Positions 1 to 6,484 are shown, counted from the stretch's first letter. The stretch is 8,228 bases of DNA from Nitrospirota bacterium (GCA_016195585.1 JACPZJ010000141.1:1-8228); one strand, 5' to 3'. The notes: generated by a model from the letters alone, not told the origin. A program made the numbers and translations.

Positions 1-1102
1 GATAAGAAAGACCATAGAGGACTTCTGGCGGGATGAGCATTATAAGAATGGCTATGAACTTGTATATACCCCTCATATAGCAAGGCTTGATCTCTGGCGC
101 ACAAGCGGGCACTGGGACTTTTATCGCGAGAATATGTATTCTCCGATGATAATAGAGGATGTGGAATATGAGCTAAAGCCCATGAACTGCCCATTTCATA
201 TTATGATATATAAGTCTCATATAAGGAGTTATCGCGATCTGCCGATGAAATTTGCAGAGCTTGGGACTGTCTATCGCTATGAACGTTCAGGCGTGCTGCA
301 CGGCCTTCTTCGTGTAAGGGGCTTTACTCAGGATGATGCGCATATCTTCTGCAGGCCTGACCAGCTTGAGGATGAGATATTAAAGATACTTGATTTTACA
401 TTATTCATGCTAAGGACATTTGGTTTTACAGAATATGATATCTATCTTTCCACAAGGCCTGAAAAATATGTGGGGGCGATTGAGAACTGGGAAAAGGCAA
501 CAGATGCGCTAAGGCTTGCCCTTGAAAAAAGGGGATTAAAATACGAGGTGGACCCCGGCGAGGGTGTATTTTACGGCCCAAAGATAGATTTAAAGATAAA
601 GGATGTGCTCGGCAGGGCGTGGCAGTGCACAACCATTCAGGTTGACTTTAATCTGCCTGAGAGGTTTGAAGTATCATATGTTGGCGAGGACAACAAGCCC
701 CACCAGACAATAATGATACACCGCGCATTGATGGGGTCTCTGGAGAGATTCTTTGGTGTGCTGATAGAGCATTATGCCGGCGCCTTTCCTGCATGGCTCT
801 CGCCTGTGCAGGCTGTGGTTATGACCATAACAGATGCGCAGACGGAATATGCAAAGGGTATTGCGGAATTGTTGAAAAAAGAGGGCATTCGTGTACAAGG
901 CGATTTTAGGAGTGAAAAGATCGGGTTTAAAATAAGAGAGTCCCAGCTCATGAAGGCGCCTTATATGCTTATCATCGGTGATAAGGAGGTTCAGGCAGGG
1001 GCAGTCGCAGTGCGGACGCGAAAGGGCGAAGACCTCGGCCAGATGAAGGTGGAGGAGTTTTTAAACAAGATAAAGAAAGAGATAGAAGAAAGGGCTGCAT
1101 AA
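1..1102 (+). CDS. thrS: Threonyl-tRNA synthetase, C-terminal part (5' end outside window)
   Basis: Class II aminoacyl-tRNA synthetase that charges tRNA-Thr with threonine in the cytoplasm. The frame is open from base 2, so the gene enters from the left edge; about 367 residues are visible of a family length near 640. The N-terminal TGS and editing domains are missing. Seen: a motif 1 region (GYELVYTPHIARLDLW, near bases 50-100), the zinc Cys in MNCPFH (188-190), motif 2 with RYERSG and RGFTQDDAHIFC (zinc His 341-343), and motif 3 with MIHRALMGSLERF (zinc His 719-721). The anticodon-binding domain follows from about base 797 (LSPVQAVVM) and contains GDFRSEKIGFKIRE and PYMLIIGDKEV. All three zinc ligands of the family are present. 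It ends in TAA and is followed 94 bp later by infC, the usual bacterial order. An ATG at 134 is internal, not the start. Identification is certain. Confidence 0.98.
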   Translation, partial: IRKTIEDFWRDEHYKNGYELVYTPHIARLDLWRTSGHWDFYRENMYSPMIIEDVEYELKPMNCPFHIMIYKSHIRSYRDLPMKFAELGTVYRYERSGVLHGLLRVRGFTQDDAHIFCRPDQLEDEILKILDFTLFMLRTFGFTEYDIYLSTRPEKYVGAIENWEKATDALRLALEKRGLKYEVDPGEGVFYGPKIDLKIKDVLGRAWQCTTIQVDFNLPERFEVSYVGEDNKPHQTIMIHRALMGSLERFFGVLIEHYAGAFPAWLSPVQAVVMTITDAQTEYAKGIAELLKKEGIRVQGDFRSEKIGFKIRESQLMKAPYMLIIGDKEVQAGAVAVRTRKGEDLGQMKVEEFLNKIKKEIEERAA

Positions 1103-1163
1103 GACATTGTTGAAATACGCAAAAGCAGCAGAGAGTCGGGGCAGAGGAAAACATATAACATAT

Positions 1164-1179
1164 ACTTTAACACTTTAAC
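1164..1179 (+). repeat. Tandem 8-bp repeat in the thrS-infC spacer
   Basis: ACTTTAAC occurs twice in immediate succession (1164-1171 and 1172-1179), just before the infC ribosome-binding site. The AT-rich stretch keeps the infC translation start region weakly structured. It may be chance, and no function is claimed. Confidence 0.4.
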
Positions 1180-1181
1180 TT

Positions 1182-1199
1182 AAAGGAGGTGGCAATATA
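1182..1199 (+). promoter_or_regulatory. infC ribosome-binding site and AUA initiation codon
   Basis: AAAGGAGG at 1182-1189 is a near-perfect Shine-Dalgarno sequence. Seven bases downstream is ATA (1197-1199), in frame with IF3. The frame has a TAA at 1176-1178 and no ATG, GTG or TTG between that stop and 1335, so the Shine-Dalgarno spacing decides the start. ATA at 1206 is also possible but its spacing is longer. Confidence 0.8.
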
Positions 1200-1706
1200 A
1201 GTACTATAAAACTAAGGATAAACAGAGAGATTAGGGTAAAAGAGGTAAGGGCAATAGACCCGGAAGGCAACCAGCTCGGGGTCTTATCTATTCAAGAGGC
1301 GCTAAAAAAGGCAGAGGAGTTTGGTTTAGACCTTGTGGAGATATCTCCCACTGCCAAACCGCCGGTTTGCAAGATAATGGACATTGGCAAATATAAATAC
1401 GAGCAGAGCAAGAAACTCCACCAGATGAAGCAGCACCAGAAGGTGATGGTTTTAAAGGAGGTAAAGCTCAGGCCCTATACCGAGGAGCATGATTTAGAAT
1501 ATAAGATAAACCATATAAGGCAATTTTTAGAAGACGGCAATAAGGCAAAGGTAACCCTTACCTTTAAGGGAAGAGAGTTAAGCCATATAGGCCTTGCAAA
1601 AAATCTACTTGACAAAATAGTAAAGAATGTTGAAGATATCGGTAAGGTTGAGCAGCAGCCAAAGCTTGAAGGCCGCAACATGATAATGATAGTTGTGCCG
1701 AAATAA
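1197..1706 (+). CDS. infC: Translation initiation factor IF-3 with a non-canonical AUA start
   Basis: IF3 binds the 30S subunit, keeps it apart from 50S, and rejects wrong initiator tRNA and start codons. From ATA at 1197 the product is 169 residues, close to the usual 170-180. The N domain (about residues 5-75) includes RINREIR, GNQLGVLSIQEAL, GLDLVEISP and KPPVCKIMDIGKYKYE. A basic linker (QSKKLHQMKQHQK) leads to the C domain with KEVKLRPYTEEHDLEYK, VTLTFKGRE and the end MIMIVVPK. The first conventional start in frame, GTG at 1335, would delete 46 conserved residues and has no good ribosome-binding site, so it is rejected. In E. coli infC starts at AUU and IF3 represses its own mRNA through that codon. 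The same control is inferred here. The gene ends 20 bp before rpmI. Confidence 0.95.
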   Translation: MSTIKLRINREIRVKEVRAIDPEGNQLGVLSIQEALKKAEEFGLDLVEISPTAKPPVCKIMDIGKYKYEQSKKLHQMKQHQKVMVLKEVKLRPYTEEHDLEYKINHIRQFLEDGNKAKVTLTFKGRELSHIGLAKNLLDKIVKNVEDIGKVEQQPKLEGRNMIMIVVPK

Positions 1707-1726
1707 AGACTGGAGGTTCAGGATAG

Positions 1727-1930
1727 ATGGCAAAATTGAAAATGAAAACCCACCGCGGGACAGCAAAAAGACTTAAGGTCACTGCCGGCGGGAAGGTTAA
1801 GATGCACCGCGCAGGTATGAGGCACCTGCTTACAGGAAAGCCTGCAAGAATAAAAAGAAAGCTTGTCCAAGCCGGGACAGCGGATAAGACAAATATAAAG
1901 GCAATAAAAAAATTGTTGCCTTACGGTTAA
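1727..1930 (+). CDS. rpmI: 50S ribosomal protein L35 (bL35)
   Basis: Small basic protein of the large ribosomal subunit, 67 residues, the normal length (about 65). The N-terminus KLKMKTHRGTAKRLKVTAGGKVK and the later HLLTGKPARIKRKL are typical of bL35. GGAGG at 1712-1716 lies 10 bases before the ATG. It sits between infC and rplT, its standard place, with an 18-bp gap to rplT, so all three are probably on one transcript. In well-studied bacteria L20 represses translation of this mRNA. No L20 target fold was identified here. Confidence 0.98.
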   Translation: MAKLKMKTHRGTAKRLKVTAGGKVKMHRAGMRHLLTGKPARIKRKLVQAGTADKTNIKAIKKLLPYG

Positions 1931-1948
1931 AGGAGGGAGGTTTAAGAA

Positions 1949-2311
1949 ATGCCAAGGGCAAAAGGTGGTTTTAAAACAAGAAGAAGGAGAAAGAAGGTAT
2001 TAAAACTCGCGGAAGGATACTGGGGCGCTAAAAGCAAGCTCTTCAGAACTGCAACTGAGGCCGTTGACAAGGCATTAAAATATGCCTATCGCGACAGGCG
2101 CGCAAAGAAGCGCGACTTCAGGCAGCTCTGGATTGCGAGGATAAATGCAGCAACAGTTGCAAACGGCCTTTCATACAGCAAATTTATCTCTGGCCTGAAA
2201 AAGGCAAATGTAGGCATGAACAGGAAGGTATTGGCTGATCTGGCAGTAACAGATCCAGCAGGATTTACAAAAATAGTAGAGACTGCAAAGGCACAGTTAA
2301 AAGCAGCCTAA
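1949..2311 (+). CDS. rplT: 50S ribosomal protein L20 (bL20)
   Basis: Large-subunit protein needed early in 50S assembly, binding 23S rRNA through a long basic N-terminal extension. The product has 120 residues, the normal length. Seen: the arginine/lysine-rich N-terminus PRAKGGFKTRRRRKKVLKLAEGYWGAKSK, then YAYRDRRAKKRDFRQLWIARINAA, followed by the globular part with YSKFISGLKKANVGMNRKVLADLAV. The ribosome-binding site AGGAGGGAGG (1931-1940) lies 8 bases before the ATG. This is the last gene of the translation operon; a hairpin follows the stop by 6 bases. Confidence 0.99.
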   Translation: MPRAKGGFKTRRRRKKVLKLAEGYWGAKSKLFRTATEAVDKALKYAYRDRRAKKRDFRQLWIARINAATVANGLSYSKFISGLKKANVGMNRKVLADLAVTDPAGFTKIVETAKAQLKAA

Positions 2312-2317
2312 AGAAAT

Positions 2318-2340
2318 AGGGGCGATTAAAAATCGCCCCT
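2318..2340 (+). terminator. Hairpin at the end of the thrS-infC-rpmI-rplT operon
   Basis: Perfect 10-bp stem AGGGGCGATT / AATCGCCCCT (2318-2327 with 2331-2340) around an AAA loop, just after the rplT stop. The following bases (TTAATGCCTCTTT) form only a poor U tract, so termination may be incomplete or the hairpin may mainly protect the 3' end. Confidence 0.7.
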
Positions 2341-2489
2341 TAATGCCTCTTTACTATCTACACAGACCTTAAGGGCTTCAACTGTTTCCAATTTTTATAT
2401 GGTAAAACACCCCTTCAGACTTTAGTCAGGTCTGGCACTGTTAGTCCGTTAGTCCAAGACATGATATATTACCTGACCCAAATAACTTA
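2341..2489. other. Non-coding spacer with small repeats between rplT and the kimA promoter
   Basis: No convincing gene. It holds a 7-bp inverted repeat CAGACCT / AGGTCTG (2363-2369 and 2428-2434). A smaller nested hairpin CAGAC / GTCTG (2416-2420 with 2430-2434) follows, and then an exact tandem duplication GTTAGTCC (2440-2447 and 2448-2455). This looks like intergenic repeat debris, possibly at the border of the kimA insertion. No transposase, IS end or tRNA is visible. Confidence 0.5.
2440..2455. repeat. Tandem duplicated octamer GTTAGTCC
   Basis: Two exact copies of GTTAGTCC abut each other. Short, GC-balanced and non-coding. It may be a fragment of a longer dispersed repeat, but only two units are present here. 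Confidence 0.6.
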
Positions 2490-2522
2490 TTGACTTTTTT
2501 TCAGAAGGGGGTAAGATATAAT
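2490..2522 (+). promoter_or_regulatory. Probable sigma-70-type promoter of the riboswitch-kimA transcript
   Basis: TTGACT at 2490-2495 resembles a -35 box. TAAGAT at 2512-2517 lies 16 bp downstream, and a perfect TATAAT at 2517-2522 lies 21 bp downstream. The first pairing has good spacing but a weak -10; the second has a perfect -10 but spacing that is too long. Either would start transcription around 2524-2530, at the 5' edge of the riboswitch, which supports a promoter here. The exact -10 is unresolved. Confidence 0.5.
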
Positions 2523-2526
2523 CAAT

Positions 2527-2654
2527 TAGCAGCCGAGATCCATCCAAAGGATGGATGCGGGGGACCCAAACGTTGGGGCGTATTCCGTTTTAAGGATAGG
2601 GTACTTCCAGACCCGAGCCCGTCAGCTAACCTCGTAGGTATGTGGAAGGGCAAT
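2527..2654 (+). ncRNA. Cyclic-di-AMP riboswitch (ydaO/yuaA class) upstream of kimA
   Basis: The conserved blocks of this class appear in order: GCCGAGATCC (2532-2541), GCGGGGGACC (2557-2566), TTGGGGCG (2573-2580), and the hallmark GAGCCCGTCAGCTAACCTCG (2615-2634) followed by TAGG. Visible helices are an 8-bp hairpin ATCCATCC/GGATGGAT (2538-2545 with 2549-2556), a CCCAA/TTGGG hairpin (2565-2569 with 2573-2577), and a long-range helix CTTCCA/TGGAAG (2604-2609 with 2643-2648). The closing helix P1 is weak: GCC 2532-2534 with GGT 2637-2639 is all I can pair. Members bind c-di-AMP and in Firmicutes turn off potassium importers and cell-wall genes. The downstream gene being a KimA-type transporter agrees with this. 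The call rests on the remembered class consensus; a covariance search was not run. Confidence 0.92.
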
Positions 2655-2697
2655 AGGCAGAAAGAAGAACCGTTTCATTGCCAGCGGTTTTTTGTTT
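2649..2697 (+). terminator. Riboswitch expression platform: terminator with competing anti-terminator
   Basis: Terminator: AACCG (2668-2672) pairs with CGGTT (2685-2689) and can extend outward through A-U and G-U pairs, leading straight into a TTTTTTGTTTT tract. Competing stem: GGCAAT (2649-2654) pairs perfectly with ATTGCC (2677-2682), which lies in the terminator loop, so the two stems cannot coexist. The left arm of the competing stem directly abuts the aptamer helix strand 2643-2648. This is a typical transcription-attenuation layout. The prediction that c-di-AMP favours the terminator is by analogy with Firmicutes. Confidence 0.75.
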
Positions 2698-2734
2698 TCT
2701 CCTTCGTTTGCCCCCCCCTTAGAAGGAGGAAAAT

Positions 2735-4549
2735 ATGTCACTCAAGCGTTTTCTTATCGGAAGTCCTATCGAAACTATCAAAGAGAAATATGAACGTCTT
2801 ACCAGAACAGTGGGGCTCGCCGTCTTTTCGTCGGATTCGCTTTCCTCGGTTGCGTACGCAACCGAGGAAATACTGCTCGCCCTTTTGCTTGGAGGAGCGG
2901 CGCTCATCCACTATGCCATGCCTATTGCGATCGGAATTACAGTCCTTATCGCAATCGTCGCCATCTCATATTTCCAGACCATCCATGAATATCCGTCCGG
3001 AGGGGGCGCCTATATCGTTGCAAAGGAAAATCTCGGCACATATCCGGGCCTTGTTGCCGGAGCAGCGCTGCTTATAGATTATGTCCTTACCGTTACCGTC
3101 AGCATTTCCGCAGGCGTTGCCGCGATTACATCTGCCTTTCCTGTATTGCGCAACCGTACAGTAACCCTTTGTCTTGTTGCTATCCTTTTCGTCATGCTCG
3201 TCAACCTCAGGGGCGTCAGGGAATCTGGAAAGGCGTTCTTGCTCCCCGTTTACTTTTTCATAGGGAGCCTGTTGCTTTTGATTGTGGTGGGGCTCGCAAA
3301 ATATTCCATGCTGCCTCAACCCCCGTTTGCAGTCTATAAGGAATCACCAGCTAATATGGTGATACTCCTTGTTGCGATGCGGGCCTTCGCATCGGGATGC
3401 GCTGCACTGACGGGAATAGAGGCGGTCGCAAACGGTGTCAGGGCATTTAAAGAGCCTGAGGCAAGGAACGCGGGTATTACCCTCGGGTGGATGGCGGTAA
3501 TACTGGCTACCTTTTTCATTGGCATCACCTTTCTTGCGGATCACTACCATATACTTCCCGCTGAGAACGAGACCGTTCTTTCTCAGCTTGCAAGGACTAT
3601 CTTCTCTAAAGGTATCTTCTATTACTGTGTCCAATTCTCAACCTCGCTCATTCTCATCCTCGCTGCCAATACATCGTTCGCGGACTTTCCGAGACTTTCG
3701 TCCATAATGGCTGCGGACCGGTATCTGCCGAGGCAGCTTAGCAATAGAGGCGACAAGCTGGTGTTTTCCAATGGCATACTTCTACTTGGATTCTTTTCAG
3801 CTTTGCTAATCTTACTGTTCGGAGGAGATACTCACGCCCTGATCCCACTCTATGCTGTCGGCGTTTTCACTGCCTTTACCCTTTCCCAGGCAGGCATGGT
3901 CAAACACTGGATTACCTATAAGGGAAAAGGCTGGCGTAAAGGGATGCTTATAAACGGCATCGGCGCGGTAACTACTGCAATCGTGCTTATTATCATTGCA
4001 GCCGAAAAGTTTACCCACGGCGCATGGATCGTGCTCATCGCCATACCATGTCTTGTGCTTCTAACCCGCAAGATACACGAGCACTACCTCTCCACCGCCG
4101 AGCAGCTTTCGCTCAAACAATGCCTGACCGAGACAAACAAATTCACGCACCACTCGGTCATCGTTCCTGTATCGGATATGCAGCAGGCGATCATCAATGC
4201 CATCAAGTACGCAAAGGCGCTCTCCGATGATGTCACCGCCGTGTATGTCTGCATTGATCCCATCAAGGCAGAGAAAATCAAGGCAAAGTGGGACCCGTAC
4301 TGCATGGGTGTTCCCCTCCATATCCTTGACTCTCCTTATCGCTCTGTGACAGAACCGCTTATTGACTATATCGATGAGGTTCGCAAACAATACAAGGACG
4401 GCGTAATTACAGTGGTGCTGCCCGAGTTTGTTCCTTCAAAATGGTGGCACCATCTCCTCCATAACCAAACCGCTCTCTTTATAAAGGGGCTGCTGCTATT
4501 CAAAAAGGGAGTAGTATCCACAAGCGTGCCGTTTCATTTAAAAAGGTGA
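2735..4549 (+). CDS. kimA: KimA-family potassium importer (APC superfamily) with C-terminal cytoplasmic domain
   Basis: Inner-membrane transporter related to B. subtilis KimA (formerly YdaO), a high-affinity proton-coupled K+ importer; 604 residues against about 607. Many databases call such proteins 'APC family permease'. Seen: N-terminal FSSDSLSSVAYATEE with Asp34 and Tyr41, the EYPSGGGAY loop (85-93), LIDYVLTVT with Asp115 and Thr119, and LTGIEA with Thr226 and Glu229. These match, from memory, the K+ site residues of KimA. About 12 hydrophobic segments span residues 25-440. A hydrophilic, universal-stress-like domain follows from about 450 (HHSVIVPVSDMQQA, VTAVYVCIDP). The ATG has AAGGAGGA at 2723-2730. 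The c-di-AMP riboswitch upstream supports a role in potassium uptake rather than amino-acid transport. Codon use (ATC-rich, CTC and CGT present) differs from the ATA/AGG-rich neighbours, suggesting transfer. Substrate is inferred. Confidence 0.87.
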   Translation: MSLKRFLIGSPIETIKEKYERLTRTVGLAVFSSDSLSSVAYATEEILLALLLGGAALIHYAMPIAIGITVLIAIVAISYFQTIHEYPSGGGAYIVAKENLGTYPGLVAGAALLIDYVLTVTVSISAGVAAITSAFPVLRNRTVTLCLVAILFVMLVNLRGVRESGKAFLLPVYFFIGSLLLLIVVGLAKYSMLPQPPFAVYKESPANMVILLVAMRAFASGCAALTGIEAVANGVRAFKEPEARNAGITLGWMAVILATFFIGITFLADHYHILPAENETVLSQLARTIFSKGIFYYCVQFSTSLILILAANTSFADFPRLSSIMAADRYLPRQLSNRGDKLVFSNGILLLGFFSALLILLFGGDTHALIPLYAVGVFTAFTLSQAGMVKHWITYKGKGWRKGMLINGIGAVTTAIVLIIIAAEKFTHGAWIVLIAIPCLVLLTRKIHEHYLSTAEQLSLKQCLTETNKFTHHSVIVPVSDMQQAIINAIKYAKALSDDVTAVYVCIDPIKAEKIKAKWDPYCMGVPLHILDSPYRSVTEPLIDYIDEVRKQYKDGVITVVLPEFVPSKWWHHLLHNQTALFIKGLLLFKKGVVSTSVPFHLKR

Positions 4550-4584
4550 CGCGCCTAAGAGATATTAACATAGGAGGAATTCTG

Positions 4585-4701
4585 ATGAAAAAGATAGCCC
4601 TACTTTTAGCGGTAATCGGGAGCCTAAAAACAATTCCTACATTTACAATCTTTAAGCCTGACACATACAGAGAAGGTAAGAGGATCAGACTTGCCTATTG
4701 A
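4585..4701 (+). CDS. Small hypothetical ORF (38 aa) with strong ribosome-binding site
   Basis: Downstream of kimA, TAGGAGGA (4571-4578) precedes ATG at 4585 at good spacing. The 38-residue product begins MKKIALLLAVIGSL, which looks like the start of a signal peptide or a short membrane segment, and ends in a basic tail (REGKRIRLAY). It could be a genuine small protein co-transcribed with kimA. It could also be the surviving 5' end of an exported protein whose remainder was deleted. I recognise no family. The ribosome-binding site is the best evidence for translation. Confidence 0.4.
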   Translation: MKKIALLLAVIGSLKTIPTFTIFKPDTYREGKRIRLAY

Positions 4702-4719
4702 CATTTGCTCTTATCCTCT
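4679..4719. repeat. Inverted repeat in the convergent kimA / pheT gap
   Basis: AGAGGAT (4679-4685) and ATCCTCT (4713-4719) are a perfect 7-bp inverted repeat with a 27-base loop. It overlaps the end of the small ORF and lies between two converging transcription units. It lacks a clear U tract on either strand, so it is at best a weak terminator. Confidence 0.3.
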
Positions 4720-4769
4720 CTATCCACCCTTTTAGCTCCTATGGTTTTAATCTGCAATTAATTTAAATC

Positions 4770-4784
4770 ATTATTTACAATAAT
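4770..4784 (-). terminator. AT-only hairpin just after the pheT stop (weak terminator candidate)
   Basis: ATTATT (4770-4775) and AATAAT (4779-4784) form a 6-bp stem around three bases, two bases past the pheT stop on the - strand. Only A-T pairs are present, so it is thermodynamically weak. It is the only hairpin found next to the end of the pheST unit. Confidence 0.25.
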
Positions 4785-4786
4785 CT

Positions 4787-6484
4787 CTAAATCCCTCGTT
4801 TTATCTTCAAAATCTTATCAACCGAAATCTCTAAAGCTGCACAGGGGCAGTTGATACCCCATCTCTCAAGCGCCGCGGGATGAAGTTCGCCAAGGAGGCC
4901 GAGGTCTTCATTGCCGATAATTATTCTGCCAACCCTTCCATCAATGAATGATGGATGTGCGGCAGGCTCAAGACTGTATTCAAGGTTGAGGTAATATAAA
5001 AGAAGATCAAGGTATGAGTGCATCTCTGAAAAGTTTGCATTTGGATGGGCAATTAGTGCAGAAGCATTTAAGATTGTCCTGCTTCCTGTGTCATCTTTTT
5101 CATCGCATACACCAGCCTCGCCAACCTCAAAGACCTTGTGAGGATAAAATGCCTTTGAGCTTTCTGCCTCTACATGAAGGAGCGATGGCACAAGCGAATT
5201 TCTTAAAACAGAATAACTCTCTGACATGACATTTGATATCTCGACTAACTTCTCATCAGCAAGATTCATCTTTGTCAAAAGCTCATCCTTTGATGTAAGT
5301 ATATTGGATATGACCTCCTGAAATCCAAGTCCAACGAACTCCTCCCTTATCCTGTCTGATAAAAATTCTATATCCGAAAGGCTGCCGACAGTGAAGTGAT
5401 GGGGCATTACAGGCTTGAATGTATCATACCCGCGGCTTATTGCAAGGTCTTCTACAACATCAATCGGGTGCATAAGGTCATCCCTGAAGCATGGGGCATT
5501 GACACTCATCCTTTTATTTTTAATTTTAATGTCATACCCGTATGAGCTAAGACAGGTTCTTATATCCTTATCCTTCCAGACCTCACCGAGCGCCTTTTCA
5601 ATCTCATTGTGCGCAACATTTAGAGTGGCTGCAAGGTCAAGCGGTGTTTGTGTCATCCTGCCAAACTCGGTTGCATAGGGGTATTTCACCAATATTGGTT
5701 CTATCTCTGCCCCCCTGTCAAAGAGGTTCACTGCCATTATGTTTATGGCAAGGATGACAAGCCTTATGTCTGTGCCTGTTGCCTCTATAAAAAGATTTTC
5801 ATCGCCTGCTTTCACCTCGCCGATATCCCTGCTGTTGATTATTGGCGGAAAGGAGAGGATTTTATCTTCTTTGTCTATCAAAAGGGGATACATCCCATTT
5901 CCCTTTAGGATTCCGCCAAATTCCTTTCCCTTTGGATGAACAGTCAGTATCTCATTCAGGTTCATCTTTTTTTCAGAACCGAGCGGGACAAATGAAACCT
6001 CATCCGGCCTTACTGCCTTATAATAAACAGGGAATGTAATCCTCTCAAGATTATACACACCGATAGCAATGCCCTGTCTCTTTCTGCCAAAGATATAAGA
6101 GAGCTTTTCCTGTGTCTGTATTAATTGCGTAAGGATATCTTCTGTTACCTTAATCCCCTTTGCTGTGCATGCAGCAACATAGGGCCTGATATCTTTAAGC
6201 TCTTTTGAGACAATAATCTCATCCTTTATCTTTTTGGCCTTGAGAAATGAATAGGCCTCTTTCTTATTAGAAAGCCGCCACCTTATCTGCCTTGCAATCC
6301 CCTCGCAGCACCAGAGGTCAGGGCGATTGCTGTCATTAAGCTCCAGCTTTATCTCATCTGTTTTTTCATCAAAGCCCTTCACCTCACCCTTTACCCATTT
6401 CAGGTACTCCTCTAATTTATTAATGGTGAGTTTCTTTTTTAGTAATTTTTCTAAGTCGCTTTTTATTACTGTAATTGTCGGCAT
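4787..6484 (-). CDS. pheT: Phenylalanyl-tRNA synthetase beta subunit, archaeal/eukaryotic type
   Basis: Beta subunit of the tetrameric enzyme that charges tRNA-Phe; it carries the B3/B4 editing region and a catalytic-like fold without synthesis activity. The product has 565 residues. Bacterial PheT is about 800 because it has an N-terminal EMAP-type tRNA-binding domain and a C-terminal ferredoxin-like anticodon domain; both are absent. Archaeal-type features: start MPTITVIKSDLEKLL, LNDSNRPDLWCCEGIARQIR (about 50-68), FPPIINSRDIGEV and LFIEATGTDIRLVILAINIM in the middle, then the B5-like domain near 270-360. The C-terminal part has HPSFIDGRVGRIII and LGLLGELHPAALERWGI. ATG at 6484 is at the natural N-terminus; its upstream GGGGGA is poor and forms part of a repeat. 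It follows pheS by 105 bp on the same strand, so an operon is likely. The archaeal-type call is firm; its origin by transfer is inferred. Confidence 0.95.
   Translation of the reverse strand: MPTITVIKSDLEKLLKKKLTINKLEEYLKWVKGEVKGFDEKTDEIKLELNDSNRPDLWCCEGIARQIRWRLSNKKEAYSFLKAKKIKDEIIVSKELKDIRPYVAACTAKGIKVTEDILTQLIQTQEKLSYIFGRKRQGIAIGVYNLERITFPVYYKAVRPDEVSFVPLGSEKKMNLNEILTVHPKGKEFGGILKGNGMYPLLIDKEDKILSFPPIINSRDIGEVKAGDENLFIEATGTDIRLVILAINIMAVNLFDRGAEIEPILVKYPYATEFGRMTQTPLDLAATLNVAHNEIEKALGEVWKDKDIRTCLSSYGYDIKIKNKRMSVNAPCFRDDLMHPIDVVEDLAISRGYDTFKPVMPHHFTVGSLSDIEFLSDRIREEFVGLGFQEVISNILTSKDELLTKMNLADEKLVEISNVMSESYSVLRNSLVPSLLHVEAESSKAFYPHKVFEVGEAGVCDEKDDTGSRTILNASALIAHPNANFSEMHSYLDLLLYYLNLEYSLEPAAHPSFIDGRVGRIIIGNEDLGLLGELHPAALERWGINCPCAALEISVDKILKIKRGI

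Noticed and set aside
1131..1166. Internal promoter before infC (TATAAC at 1154, TATACT at 1161)
   Set aside because: AT-rich -10-like hexamers are present, but no convincing -35 box lies at the right distance.
1335..1706. Shorter infC beginning at GTG 1335
   Set aside because: It would remove 46 residues of the conserved IF3 N domain and lacks a suitable ribosome-binding site, while AAAGGAGG stands 7 bases before ATA 1197.
2490..3077. 195-aa open frame on the + strand
   Set aside because: It runs through the riboswitch, the terminator and an alternative frame of kimA, shows no recognisable protein features, and has no ribosome-binding site.
2735..4549. Amino-acid permease or Kup transporter as the function of the 604-aa protein
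   Set aside because: It belongs to the APC superfamily, but its length, the FSSDSLSSVAYATEE start, the LIDYVLT and LTGIEA positions, the C-terminal cytoplasmic domain and the c-di-AMP riboswitch all point to KimA.
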